From positions 1 to 18,173 of the forward strand of contig DAORRV010000074.1 of NCBI GenBank assembly GCA_035443185.1: a stretch of DNA of 18,173 bases, read 5' to 3'. The notes below the pieces were generated by a model that was given only the letters and a program-made list of their open reading frames with translations, was not told the DNA's origin and ran no database searches. Made by a program: the position numbers and the translations under genes. Shown here piece by piece: positions 1-8,033 of the stretch; positions within the stretch are counted from its first letter, which is position 1; each line of letters starts with the position of its first letter. This DNA comes from UBA2330 sp035443185. Lineage in GTDB: Bacteria > Bacteroidota > Ignavibacteria > Tepidaquicellales > Tepidaquicellaceae.

Positions 1-2229
1 GGAATAAGGAGAGACGGAACACCATGGATTAATCCTTTGACCAATCAGATCACAACTTATGCATTCTTGGGTAACCCCGCTAATGGGACAGGTTGGAATC
101 AGTCGGATGGTGATGACAGAAGATTTATGCAGTGCTCAGGTCCGCTGGAAGTACAACCAAACGACACACAATCCATTCTTGTCGCTCAGGTCATAGCCAA
201 AGGATCAACAAACCTTGAAAGTGTGAGATCACTTTATCAGGCAGATGCACTTGCACAGAGGATCTTTGACAACAACTTCCAGGTACCGGACGCAGCTATA
301 TGTCCTACAGTCCTTCCATATGCTCCCGGAAACGGAAAAATTTATTTGTCATGGAATGATACCTGTGAAAAGATAACGATACCAAATAAATTATCCGGCG
401 GATCATATAAATTCCAGGGATATAATATCTATGCTGTCCGTTCAGGAACCAACGGTTCAAATCTTACAGACAGAACTCTGATCGCTTCATTCGATCTTAT
501 AGACGGAATCGGCGATATCCGCGACAGTATATTCATTGAAGAATACGGTACCTATGTATATTACGTGGTCCAGAAAGGAAGTGACAACGGAATATCAAGA
601 TATATAGTAATCGACAAGGATTTCGTAAACAATGTCTTTTTAACAAGCGGAACTCCTTATAAATTTGCTGTAACGGCATATTATTATGATGCACTGGGCG
701 GTCCATTCTCGGCACCAAAAGTGAATGAATCCCCAATAACATCATGTGTAATTACAGTAACACCTCAGGCACTGACCTCAGGTACGTCAGTGAGCTATGG
801 AGTAGGTGATACGGTATATACAAATCAGCGTGATCTCGGAGTTCTGCCGTTAATAACCGAACCGTTGAATCTTGTAACGGCAGATTATACAACGACATAC
901 GGGGGTACTCCAGCAGTTCCGACCTGGTCACTAACGAAGACAGTTGGCAGCTCGACGTCGACACTTCTTGTAGATCAGAAGGACTTTTCAGGTAAGCAGG
1001 ATACAGCTCAGACTATAGACGGATTCCTGATGGTTCATCAGACTATAAAGGATTCCGGTGTAGTAGTAGATCCGAATGATAATTTTTATGTAAGCAATAA
1101 TATACCGACCTATACCAGATTACCGGGCTGGACATATGAGCCATCGGCAAATATATTCTTCCAGGGTCCTGATACGACAGCTATCATAACAGCAAAAGTA
1201 ATCACGAACAGACAGTTTGACAGCCGATCATTGGGCATCAGTTTCCCGACACAAAACAGATTTAATAATCTCAGATCGCGTGTGAGAGCAAACGGAGCAG
1301 ATCTAGTGACACCAACGACAGGAACGAACACCCTTCCAATCGGGGGACCATTAAGAACAGTTCAGTTTGTATTTGGAGAGACATCAAGGGCATACAGATA
1401 TGCGCCAGCGACGAATGTACTTTTGACCGATACCAGTCTTGTTACAACTCCATATGTTGATATGGTGAATGTCCCGTTTGCAGTATATGAGAAAGATAAT
1501 CTCAATGCAACCGGCAATGCACCGAGAAGACTTAATGTAGCCTTTATTGATGCAGATGCAGACGGCACATGGAATCCTGATGAGACAGGACTTGGCAGAT
1601 ATCAGTTCACATATGTTCTGACAACGGATTACAGCGAGACCCCGAATGCGAACTATGTAAGCCGAAGCGGTCAGCCGATCAATCCGGGTTCAGGAAATCC
1701 GACATTTGGATTCACGTCAATGGACGTAATGTATGCATGGCTACCAAGACTTGCAACAGCAGGCAGTACATGGAAACAAGGCGATCAGTTGACAGTTTAC
1801 CCATACAGGATCACACGTCCTGAATTCACACCGGGCTTCCCGATAAAGTATTCATGGAGCATAATCGGTACACAGATAGCCAACAGTGAGCTTGCCTCAA
1901 GTGAGATGGGAAATGTTAAAGTATTTCCGAATCCATATTACGGCGGTCAGTCGTTAGAGACGGATCCATTTAACAGGTTCGTTTATTTCAGCAATCTTCC
2001 GAGTGTATGTAATATTTACATATATTCACTGAGCGGCACACTAGTCAGACAGATAGTAAGAAACAACTCAGATCCGAATAATTCACTGGAGCCATGGGAC
2101 TTACAAAACTCCAATCAGATACCGGTAGCAAGCGGAATGTATGTAGTGTATGTGGACGCAGGTTCACTAGGCACAAAGACGCTTAAAGTAGCAATATTTA
2201 CACCGGTAGAGAGAATACAAACATTCTAA
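1..2229 (+). CDS. Large secreted protein with T9SS type A C-terminal sorting domain (5' end missing)
   Basis: The reading frame is open from base 1, so the gene begins upstream; a TTG at base 37 is just an internal Leu. About 742 residues are visible. The N-terminal part contains an FN3-like stretch (KIYLSWND ... FQGYNIYAVRSG ... YKFAVTAYYYDALGGPF). The last ~100 residues are a beta-rich T9SS/FlgD-Ig-like sorting domain: it starts at VKVFPNPYYGG, continues with IYSLSGTLVRQI and WDLQNSNQIPVASGMYVVYV, and ends in GTKTLKVAIFTPVERIQTF, a tail slightly longer than the usual basic KLV-type ending. Such proteins cross the outer membrane by type IX secretion and are cleaved or anchored at the surface. 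The next gene is a PorV/PorQ-type barrel, which fits. The function of the main body is unknown. GC looks higher here (about 43-45% by eye) than in the genes after 3448. Confidence 0.85.
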   Translation, partial: GIRRDGTPWINPLTNQITTYAFLGNPANGTGWNQSDGDDRRFMQCSGPLEVQPNDTQSILVAQVIAKGSTNLESVRSLYQADALAQRIFDNNFQVPDAAICPTVLPYAPGNGKIYLSWNDTCEKITIPNKLSGGSYKFQGYNIYAVRSGTNGSNLTDRTLIASFDLIDGIGDIRDSIFIEEYGTYVYYVVQKGSDNGISRYIVIDKDFVNNVFLTSGTPYKFAVTAYYYDALGGPFSAPKVNESPITSCVITVTPQALTSGTSVSYGVGDTVYTNQRDLGVLPLITEPLNLVTADYTTTYGGTPAVPTWSLTKTVGSSTSTLLVDQKDFSGKQDTAQTIDGFLMVHQTIKDSGVVVDPNDNFYVSNNIPTYTRLPGWTYEPSANIFFQGPDTTAIITAKVITNRQFDSRSLGISFPTQNRFNNLRSRVRANGADLVTPTTGTNTLPIGGPLRTVQFVFGETSRAYRYAPATNVLLTDTSLVTTPYVDMVNVPFAVYEKDNLNATGNAPRRLNVAFIDADADGTWNPDETGLGRYQFTYVLTTDYSETPNANYVSRSGQPINPGSGNPTFGFTSMDVMYAWLPRLATAGSTWKQGDQLTVYPYRITRPEFTPGFPIKYSWSIIGTQIANSELASSEMGNVKVFPNPYYGGQSLETDPFNRFVYFSNLPSVCNIYIYSLSGTLVRQIVRNNSDPNNSLEPWDLQNSNQIPVASGMYVVYVDAGSLGTKTLKVAIFTPVERIQTF

Positions 2230-2241
2230 TAATAATTTTTC

Positions 2242-2276
2242 AGTGCCTGCTTTGCAGAGAAAGCAGAGCAGGTGCT
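2242..2276. other. Intergenic hairpin without a U-tract
   Basis: A 14-bp stem (AGTGCCTGCTTTGC against GCAGAGCAGGTGCT, three G-U pairs counted) closes a 7-base loop, AGAGAAA. It lies 12 bases after the T9SS cargo stop and 39 bases before the porV-like start. Neither strand has a T-run on its 3' side, so it is a poor intrinsic terminator. An mRNA-stabilising or processing element between two co-transcribed genes is more likely. The fold is seen; its role is inferred. Confidence 0.6.
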
Positions 2277-2301
2277 AAAATTAAAAAAGATATTATAAAC
2301 T

Positions 2302-2307
2302 AAGGAG
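2302..2307 (+). promoter_or_regulatory. Strong Shine-Dalgarno of the porV-like gene
   Basis: AAGGAG lies 8 bases before the ATG at 2316. This is notable because nearly every other gene in the window lacks a Shine-Dalgarno. It confirms the start and suggests strong translation of this outer-membrane protein. Confidence 0.8.
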
Positions 2308-2315
2308 TAATTAAC

Positions 2316-3353
2316 ATGAGAAATAAATACTTAAATATATTTGTGATCATACTGCTATTCTCGAGTGTCGCAGGTGTTTTTGCAGGTCCCAAGAATAAAT
2401 ACGGATTATCGGCAGCAACAGAACTATTGATCCCTGTAGGATCAAAAGCAACTGCGCTGGCGGGATCCAATATGGCAACAGTAACAGGACTTGAGGCAAT
2501 ATACTGGAATCCGTCGGGATTATCATCCCTGAGCGGTAAGACAGGAGAAGCAATGTTTTCCAATCAAATATATATCGCAGACATCGGCGTAAATTATTTT
2601 GCAGGCGCATATCAGATGCCGAATGTAGGAACATTTGCGCTGTCACTGAAAGCATTAAACTTTGGTGACATCGAAATAACAACGGTAGGAAGTCCAAACG
2701 GAACAGGTGAGGTTTATTCGCCAACGTTCCTGATCACAGGTCTGAGTTATGCCCGTGATATGACAGACAGAATATCGTTTGGAACCACAGCCAAAATAAT
2801 CTATAACAAGATCACTGCAGAGACAGCAACGGGTCTTGCATTTGACTTTGGACTAAACTACAAGGTGACCGGAAGCGGACTGAGCTTTGGAGTTGCTCTT
2901 ATGAACCTCGGACCAAGTATGACATTTACGGGACAGGATCTTGAGCAGTTCTATCAGCCAAACGGAACAATATCCGGAACACCGTCAGAGCCGAGAATGA
3001 CAGAGCTGGCAGACTTTGAACTGCCGACTGCATTGTCGCTCGGATTAAGTTATGATTTCAGACTGGATAAGACAAACAGTCTTCTGGTACATGGAACTTT
3101 CCAGAATAACAGTTTCTCTACCGATGATTATAACTTAGGACTGGAGTACAGTTACAATAAATTAGTATATCTAAGAGCAGGGTATCAGATCACTGATGAT
3201 CCATATGATCAGAGAGTGTTTACCGGTGGAAGCTTTGGTGCGGGATTTAATTATAACGCAAGTGCTTCCTTTAACATCGGATTTGATTATGCTTACAGAG
3301 TTACTGAAAACTTTGACGCCAATCAGTACTTTACTATACTGTTAGGTTTCTGA
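2316..3353 (+). CDS. PorV/PorQ-family outer-membrane beta-barrel protein
   Basis: 345 residues. A signal peptide occupies about residues 1-23, with likely cleavage at VFA|GPK. The mature protein opens with the family hallmark: a segment of glycines and small residues (VGSKATALAGSNMAT) followed by IYWNPSGLSSL, residues ~62-72. The rest is alternating amphipathic strands with aromatic belts, ending in FTILLGF with a C-terminal Phe typical of outer-membrane barrels. FadL-like members of this family include PorV, which escorts T9SS cargo, and PorQ. The gene directly upstream encodes a T9SS cargo, so a secretion-linked role is reasonable. Many paralogues in these genomes are of unknown role, so I do not assign porV. 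The start is fixed by AAGGAG 8 bases upstream, and a strong terminator follows. Confidence 0.85.
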   Translation: MRNKYLNIFVIILLFSSVAGVFAGPKNKYGLSAATELLIPVGSKATALAGSNMATVTGLEAIYWNPSGLSSLSGKTGEAMFSNQIYIADIGVNYFAGAYQMPNVGTFALSLKALNFGDIEITTVGSPNGTGEVYSPTFLITGLSYARDMTDRISFGTTAKIIYNKITAETATGLAFDFGLNYKVTGSGLSFGVALMNLGPSMTFTGQDLEQFYQPNGTISGTPSEPRMTELADFELPTALSLGLSYDFRLDKTNSLLVHGTFQNNSFSTDDYNLGLEYSYNKLVYLRAGYQITDDPYDQRVFTGGSFGAGFNYNASASFNIGFDYAYRVTENFDANQYFTILLGF

Positions 3354-3383
3354 AATCAGATTATTAATTTTATTTCATTAAAC

Positions 3384-3418
3384 AAAGGTAATCAATATAT
3401 TTGATTACCTTTTTAATT
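3384..3418 (+). terminator. Rho-independent terminator after the porV-like gene
   Basis: A perfect 12-bp stem (AAAGGTAATCAA / TTGATTACCTTT) with a 5-base loop TATAT is followed by TTAATTTA within a T-rich run. It starts 31 bases after the porV-like stop and separates the T9SS-type pair from the GWxTD operon. Confidence 0.85.
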
Positions 3419-3447
3419 TAAATCTTTTGAATCATTTAAATCTTAGA

Positions 3448-4818
3448 ATGAAAATACTTTTATTTATATTTTTACTTCCAGTAATTTTTCTTGCAAACAT
3501 TGCAGTTGCCGATAACATTTATTTTAACTTTGATTATGCATTATTCAGAGGTGAAGACAATAATTCCATCGTTGAAATATTTTATTCAGTTAATCAAACT
3601 TCACTTAAGCATGAAAAAAGTGAAACTGGTTTTGAGGGAGCTGCTATGATAAACATTTCGATACTTGATGTTTTAACTAATGAATTTGTAATATCAAATA
3701 CTTATAAAACTCCATCGCTTTTAGCTGATACTTCAAATAAATCTTCTGCTCAGAAATTAGTCGGACAAGTTAATTATGTTTTGAAAGCAGGAAAGTACAA
3801 ATTAAATATAACAGGGAGTGACTTTAATGATGAATCGAAACAGGATGTTTTTGAAGTTGAAATTAATGTTGAGCCGGACAAGATTAATTCTATATCAATG
3901 AGTGATATTGAGCTGGCTACAGACATTAAAAAATCAAATAACAATCAAAGTATTTTTTACAAAAACACCCTTGAAGTAATTCCTAATCCTTCCTCTCTCT
4001 ATGGAATGAATCTTAAAGAAATGTTTTACTATGTCGAAATTTACGGACTGATTATTGAAAATATTTCGGATAATTATAAAATAGATTATTCTATTTTAAA
4101 TCTAAACAATGATGTCCTGATCTCCCAGTTTAAAGATGCAAAAAGAAATGCTTCTGACAGGGTTGACTACGGAAAAATAAACATTGACAGCCTCAGCAGT
4201 GGTACCTATATTTTTAGAATAACAGTTTCTGATTCAACCAGAGTAGTATCAGTTAGTACAGAAAAAAAGTTTTATATATTTAATAATTCAGGTAATCAGG
4301 TAAAAACAGGAGAAGATGATTACCTAAGAAGTGAGTTTGCCCGTAAAGCCGAAAAGGAATTAGATGATGAATTCGATAAAATGAATTATCTTTTAACTGT
4401 TAAGCAGATTGATATTTATGACAGCTTTAAAAATCTTGAAGAAAAAAGAAAGTTTATTTATCTGTTCTGGAAATCAAAAGAATATGCAACCGGAATACCT
4501 TATGCAAAGATTAAGCTTGATTATTTTAGAAGGGTAGATGAGGCTGATAATAAATTTAAAGAATCTTACGGTGCAGGATGGAAAACAGACAGAGGAAGAA
4601 TCTATATAATCTACGGAAAACCTGACGAGATCGAGCTGCATCCTTTTCAGGCGTCCACAAAAAGTTATCAGATATGGAAATATTATTCAGTAGAAGGAGG
4701 AGGAGATTGTATCTTTATTGAACTGCAGCCCGGTACGGATGTTTACTGGCTGGTTAGCAGCACATTCAGAACTGAATTGAGAAATGACAGATGGGAAGAA
4801 CAGCTTGTTATAAATTAG
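3448..4818 (+). CDS. GWxTD-domain exported protein
   Basis: 456 residues from the ATG at 3448. An in-frame TTG at 3427 exists, but the ATG places the signal peptide (MKILLFIFLLPVIFLANIAVA, probable cut before DN) at the true N-terminus. The middle is beta-rich with two Ig-like halves (LNITGSDFND; SGTYIFRITVSDS). An alpha-helical segment (FARKAEKELDDEFDKMNYLLT) follows, and the C-terminal ~90 residues form the GWxTD domain: G377-W378-K-T380-D381, then RGRIYIIYGKPDEIE and YQIWKYY. The domain is widespread in Bacteroidetes/Ignavibacteria and Acidobacteria and has no settled biochemical role. A helix before it (VKQIDIYDSFKNLEEKRKFIYLFW) matches the usual layout. It heads a packed operon, with 8 bases to the ybbR-like gene. 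No Shine-Dalgarno is visible. Confidence 0.88.
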   Translation: MKILLFIFLLPVIFLANIAVADNIYFNFDYALFRGEDNNSIVEIFYSVNQTSLKHEKSETGFEGAAMINISILDVLTNEFVISNTYKTPSLLADTSNKSSAQKLVGQVNYVLKAGKYKLNITGSDFNDESKQDVFEVEINVEPDKINSISMSDIELATDIKKSNNNQSIFYKNTLEVIPNPSSLYGMNLKEMFYYVEIYGLIIENISDNYKIDYSILNLNNDVLISQFKDAKRNASDRVDYGKINIDSLSSGTYIFRITVSDSTRVVSVSTEKKFYIFNNSGNQVKTGEDDYLRSEFARKAEKELDDEFDKMNYLLTVKQIDIYDSFKNLEEKRKFIYLFWKSKEYATGIPYAKIKLDYFRRVDEADNKFKESYGAGWKTDRGRIYIIYGKPDEIELHPFQASTKSYQIWKYYSVEGGGDCIFIELQPGTDVYWLVSSTFRTELRNDRWEEQLVIN

Positions 4819-4826
4819 ATTAACAT

Positions 4827-5750
4827 ATGAATAAAAATGTTGGAATCGTAATAGTCTCTTTTTTATTTGCTCTGGTACTCTGGCTGTATCTGAATTTGAA
4901 TCAGAGTTTTTCTCTTGACCTGTCAATTCCAGTAATAATAAATTCATCAAAAACTCAAGCCCTGGCTGAAGAAATCCCAAATAATATTGATGTAAAAATT
5001 AGAGGGAAAGGCTGGAACCTTTTGAATATTCTTATTTCACAAGATCTTGTTTATGATCTGGATATTTCAAAAATGAAAAAAGATTCTAAAATTATTACGG
5101 AACAATTTGTAAATGAAAGACTAAAACTTCAAACTGATATAACTGTGATCGATATTAATCCTGACACTATTGATATTAATTTTGATAAAGTATCAGAAAA
5201 AAAAGTACCTGTAAGAAATAACATTGTAGTAAATCTAAGAGATGGCTATAGTATAATTGGTGATGCAAAACTGAATCCCGATTCTGTTTCAATTAAAGGA
5301 GCTTCATATCTTTTGAACAAAATAAAATATATACCCACAGTTACGAAGGTTTTTAATAATGTGAATTCAAATATAAGCGGTACGATTACTCTAAAAGATA
5401 CACTTCAGAATTTATTGAAAGTTGAAAAATCATCAGTGGATTTTTTTATAAAAGTTCAGCTATCTGCTGAGAAAAATTATGAAGACATTGAAGTAAAAAT
5501 TTTAAACGTACCTGAAGATAAAGAAGTACTTTTGATTCCTCCAAAGATAACGATTTCCATCAGAGGTGGCGTCGAAGAATTAACAAGTATTTCCGCCTCT
5601 GAACTGATTCCAAATATTGAATATAATAGTATTGAAGAAGATACTCTTGGTTTTATAATTCCAGAACTAGTGCTTCCTGAAAATACAAATCTTATGAAAA
5701 TAGAACCTCAAAAACTTCAATACATAATAAAGAAAAAACAAGAAAATTGA
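4827..5750 (+). CDS. YbbR-domain (CdaR-like) membrane-anchored protein
   Basis: 307 residues. One N-terminal transmembrane helix (about residues 5-24, VGIVIVSFLFALVLWLYLNL) is followed by an extracytoplasmic region of tandem YbbR-type beta repeats. Repeat hallmarks are SLDLSIPVII, VDIKIRG-like DVKIRGKGWNL, EKKVPVRNNIVVNLRDGYSIIG, PDSVSIKGASYLL and ITISIRGGVEEL. In Firmicutes the YbbR protein CdaR regulates the diadenylate cyclase CdaA and is encoded beside it. Here no cyclase gene is adjacent: the neighbours are GWxTD upstream and a CPBP protein whose start overlaps the stop by four bases. A c-di-AMP role is therefore inferred from the family only; a general envelope function is possible. There is no Shine-Dalgarno. 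Confidence 0.85.
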   Translation: MNKNVGIVIVSFLFALVLWLYLNLNQSFSLDLSIPVIINSSKTQALAEEIPNNIDVKIRGKGWNLLNILISQDLVYDLDISKMKKDSKIITEQFVNERLKLQTDITVIDINPDTIDINFDKVSEKKVPVRNNIVVNLRDGYSIIGDAKLNPDSVSIKGASYLLNKIKYIPTVTKVFNNVNSNISGTITLKDTLQNLLKVEKSSVDFFIKVQLSAEKNYEDIEVKILNVPEDKEVLLIPPKITISIRGGVEELTSISASELIPNIEYNSIEEDTLGFIIPELVLPENTNLMKIEPQKLQYIIKKKQEN

Positions 5751-6511
5751 TTGAGTATTTAAAGACAGAACTCCGCAGTTTATTTTCAGAAATTAAAAAA
5801 CTGGATTTCAAAGTAACATATATCTTTGTTTCAATTGCGATAATTATTTTTCTGTCAATTGCACTGGCTTCACCAAATTTTTATTATCAGAATGTCGGAA
5901 AGGACAGACTGCTTTCAAGGATCTATTGGTTTCTGACTGACGGATCGATCATGTTCCTGTTGCCGCTGCTTTCAATAAAATTTATATTCAAAGAAAACCT
6001 GAAGGAGTACGGCTTTACTTGGGGTGATAAAAAGTTTGGATTTATAACTTCCGGAATTTTTCTGATTGCTATGCTGATAACTGTATGGATCGTTTCGGGT
6101 TCACCTGATTTTGCTTCAGCTTACCCGCAGGGAGGATCAAGAGTCAGCGAAAGTTTTGGAATGTTTATTATTTATGAATTATGCATTCTTGTATATATGC
6201 TCGGATGGGAATTTATGTGGAGAGGTTATACTCTATTTGGATTAAAACCAAAGTTCGGATATTACTCTGTCTTTATACAGATGATCCCTTTTTTTATTTT
6301 GCATAAAGGAAAACCTGAATTAGAATTATTTGCATCTATTTTTGCCGGACTTATACTTGGTGTGCAGGCGCTTCGAAGCGGATCATTTCTGTATGCCTGG
6401 ATACTGCATTGGCTTGTGATGCTTTCAATTGATAGTATTTCAGTTTTAAGATCCGGAAAAAATATCTACGGAATCGGTATTGACGATTTTTTTAATTTAA
6501 TTTTAAGATAA
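5747..6511 (+). CDS. CPBP-family (CAAX-protease/Abi-like) integral membrane protein with altered motifs
   Basis: 254 residues with about seven hydrophobic helices (near 24-42, 58-80, 97-117, 138-152, 170-187, 192-208, 211-230). The start is the TTG inside TTGA, overlapping the ybbR stop; no in-frame ATG lies close by, so translational coupling is likely. Family motifs: motif 1 is W154-E155-F-M-W-R159-G instead of the usual EExxxR, so the first Glu is Trp. Motif 2, F182xxxH186, is intact. Motif 3 has H221 but Met at the +4 position where Asn or Asp is usual. CPBP proteins include Rce1-type glutamic endopeptidases. With the first Glu missing, activity is uncertain and a non-proteolytic scaffold role is possible. 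Assignment to the family is good; the function is unknown. Confidence 0.8.
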   Translation: MIEYLKTELRSLFSEIKKLDFKVTYIFVSIAIIIFLSIALASPNFYYQNVGKDRLLSRIYWFLTDGSIMFLLPLLSIKFIFKENLKEYGFTWGDKKFGFITSGIFLIAMLITVWIVSGSPDFASAYPQGGSRVSESFGMFIIYELCILVYMLGWEFMWRGYTLFGLKPKFGYYSVFIQMIPFFILHKGKPELELFASIFAGLILGVQALRSGSFLYAWILHWLVMLSIDSISVLRSGKNIYGIGIDDFFNLILR

Positions 6512-6518
6512 ATAAATT

Positions 6519-7235
6519 ATGAAACTTTCAGTAAATATAGATCACGTCGCTACATTACGTGAAGCACGAGGTGAGATTGAACCTGATCCGGTCATTGCAG
6601 CAGGCATTTGTGAAATTGCAGGTGCTGAAGGAATTGTTTGCCACCTCCGGGAAGACAGAAGGCATATCAATGACAGAGATCTTAGACTTCTAAAGGAAAC
6701 TGTACAGACCAAACTCGATCTGGAAATGGCAGCAACAGATGAAATGCTTAAGATTGCAATTGAAACACTTCCGGAAATTGTTACTCTCGTTCCTGAAAAA
6801 AGAAGTGAACTCACTACAGAAGGAGGTTTGAATCTTGCATCAGATATGCAGAGGTATAAAGATTTTATTTCTGAACTCAAATCCAAAGACATTATTGTAA
6901 GCCTCTTTATTGATCCCGATCCTGTGAACATTGATTATGCAATCGAATTATCAGCCGATATGATCGAGATTCATACAGGAAAATATGCAAACATGAGATC
7001 TGAAAAAGATATTCTCATGGAACTCAGTAAGATAGCAAGTATCTCATCACTTGCATCGGAGCAGGGACTTATCGTTACTGCCGGTCATGGATTGAATTAT
7101 AAAAACATTATTCCGATCACAAATATTTCTGAAATAAGTGAAGTAAGTATAGGACATTCTCTGATCTCAAGAGCTGTATTTACAGGACTTCATAAAGCAG
7201 TAGAAGATATGCTGCTGCTCATAAACAGAAATTAA
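6519..7235 (+). CDS. pdxJ: Pyridoxine 5'-phosphate synthase
   Basis: 238 residues, the normal PdxJ length. It condenses 3-amino-2-oxopropyl phosphate with 1-deoxy-D-xylulose 5-phosphate to give pyridoxine 5'-phosphate, in the cytoplasm, in the DXP-dependent vitamin B6 route. Diagnostic motifs in order: VNIDHVATLREARG (5-18), CHLREDRRHI (41-50) carrying the active-site His, FEMA-like LEMAAT with the catalytic Glu (E69), LVPEKR-ELTTEGGL (90-104), EIHTGKYA (150-157), TAGHGLNY (187-194) and SIGHSLISRAVFTGL (210-224). All expected residues are present. The ATG is 7 bases after the CPBP stop, so the gene belongs to the same operon. Confidence 0.97.
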   Translation: MKLSVNIDHVATLREARGEIEPDPVIAAGICEIAGAEGIVCHLREDRRHINDRDLRLLKETVQTKLDLEMAATDEMLKIAIETLPEIVTLVPEKRSELTTEGGLNLASDMQRYKDFISELKSKDIIVSLFIDPDPVNIDYAIELSADMIEIHTGKYANMRSEKDILMELSKIASISSLASEQGLIVTAGHGLNYKNIIPITNISEISEVSIGHSLISRAVFTGLHKAVEDMLLLINRN

Positions 7236-7258
7236 TCATAACCAAATTCACAAGTACA

Positions 7259-8005
7259 TTGAGCGAATTAAAAGCCAAAAGTTTAGTAAAAGAATATAAA
7301 AAAAGAAGGGTTGTTGATAAAGTTTCCATTGAGCTTAAGCAAGGCGAGATAGCCGGTTTGCTTGGTCCAAACGGTGCAGGAAAAACAACTACATTTTATA
7401 TGATCTGCGGGATGATCAAGCCTGATGAAGGTGAGATTGAAATTGATAAAGAAATCGTAACGGATTTTCCAATGTATAAAAGGGCTAATCTTGGAATTGG
7501 TTATCTTCCTCAGGAAGCATCGGTTTTTAGAAATATGACAGTCAGAGAAAATATTTTGTCAATACTTCAGTTTAAAAAGCTTGATAAAGATGAAAGGGAA
7601 TCTAAATGTGAAAGTCTTCTAAAAGATTTCAATATTACAAAAATTGCTGACTCAAAAGGATATGTACTCTCTGGCGGTGAAAGAAGGAGAACTGAAATTG
7701 CAAGGTGTCTTGCGTCTGAGCCAAAATTTATTTTACTGGATGAACCCTTTGCAGGTATAGATCCGATCGCGTCAGAGGAAATTATGAAACTCGTTGCAAA
7801 TCTTAAGACAAGAGGTATCGGAATTCTCATCACTGATCATAATGTCCATGAAACACTTTCCATAGTTGACAGAGCCTATATTTTAATTGAAGGGAAAATA
7901 TTCAGATCGGGATCTGCAGAGACTCTTGCTAATGATGAACTCGTTAGAAAACATTACCTGGGTGAAAATTTTAATCTCGACAGATATATCCATAAAGTAG
8001 AGTAA
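7259..8005 (+). CDS. lptB: LPS export ABC transporter ATPase LptB
   Basis: 248 residues. LptB is the cytoplasmic ATPase of the LptB2FGC complex, which extracts lipopolysaccharide from the inner membrane. The ABC parts are all present: Walker A GPNGAGKTT (36-44), Q-loop Q85 in YLPQEAS, signature LSGGERRR (137-144), Walker B FILLDEPFAGIDP (157-169) and switch His in TDHNVHETL (H194). The C-terminal segment (HYLGENFNLDRYI) matches LptB rather than a generic ABC ATPase. The start is a TTG; upstream in frame there is no ATG back to the pdxJ stop. It is the last gene of the rightward operon, and 28 bases separate its stop from the convergent FmdB-type gene. LptF, G, A and C are not in this window. 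Confidence 0.92.
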   Translation: MSELKAKSLVKEYKKRRVVDKVSIELKQGEIAGLLGPNGAGKTTTFYMICGMIKPDEGEIEIDKEIVTDFPMYKRANLGIGYLPQEASVFRNMTVRENILSILQFKKLDKDERESKCESLLKDFNITKIADSKGYVLSGGERRRTEIARCLASEPKFILLDEPFAGIDPIASEEIMKLVANLKTRGIGILITDHNVHETLSIVDRAYILIEGKIFRSGSAETLANDELVRKHYLGENFNLDRYIHKVE

Positions 8006-8033
8006 AACTCAATTTCATTTTTTAAAAAAAATA

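Noticed and set aside
37..39. TTG as start of the T9SS cargo gene
   Set aside because: The frame stays open to base 1 with coding-like sequence (GIRRDGTPWINPLT), so the gene is truncated by the window edge, not started here.
2242..2276. Hairpin as a rho-independent terminator
   Set aside because: No T-run follows the stem on either strand, unlike the clear terminator at 3384-3418.
3427..3447. TTG at 3427 as start of the GWxTD gene
   Set aside because: It would place seven extra polar residues before a well-formed signal peptide; the ATG at 3448 fits better.
6542..6931. Leftward open frame of 129 codons
   Set aside because: Antisense shadow of pdxJ; Ser-rich composition from complementing conserved codons.
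8006..8033. T6A6 palindrome between the convergent lptB and FmdB-type genes as a bidirectional terminator
   Set aside because: The stem would be only A-T pairs with no proper loop; I cannot support it beyond the general AT-richness.
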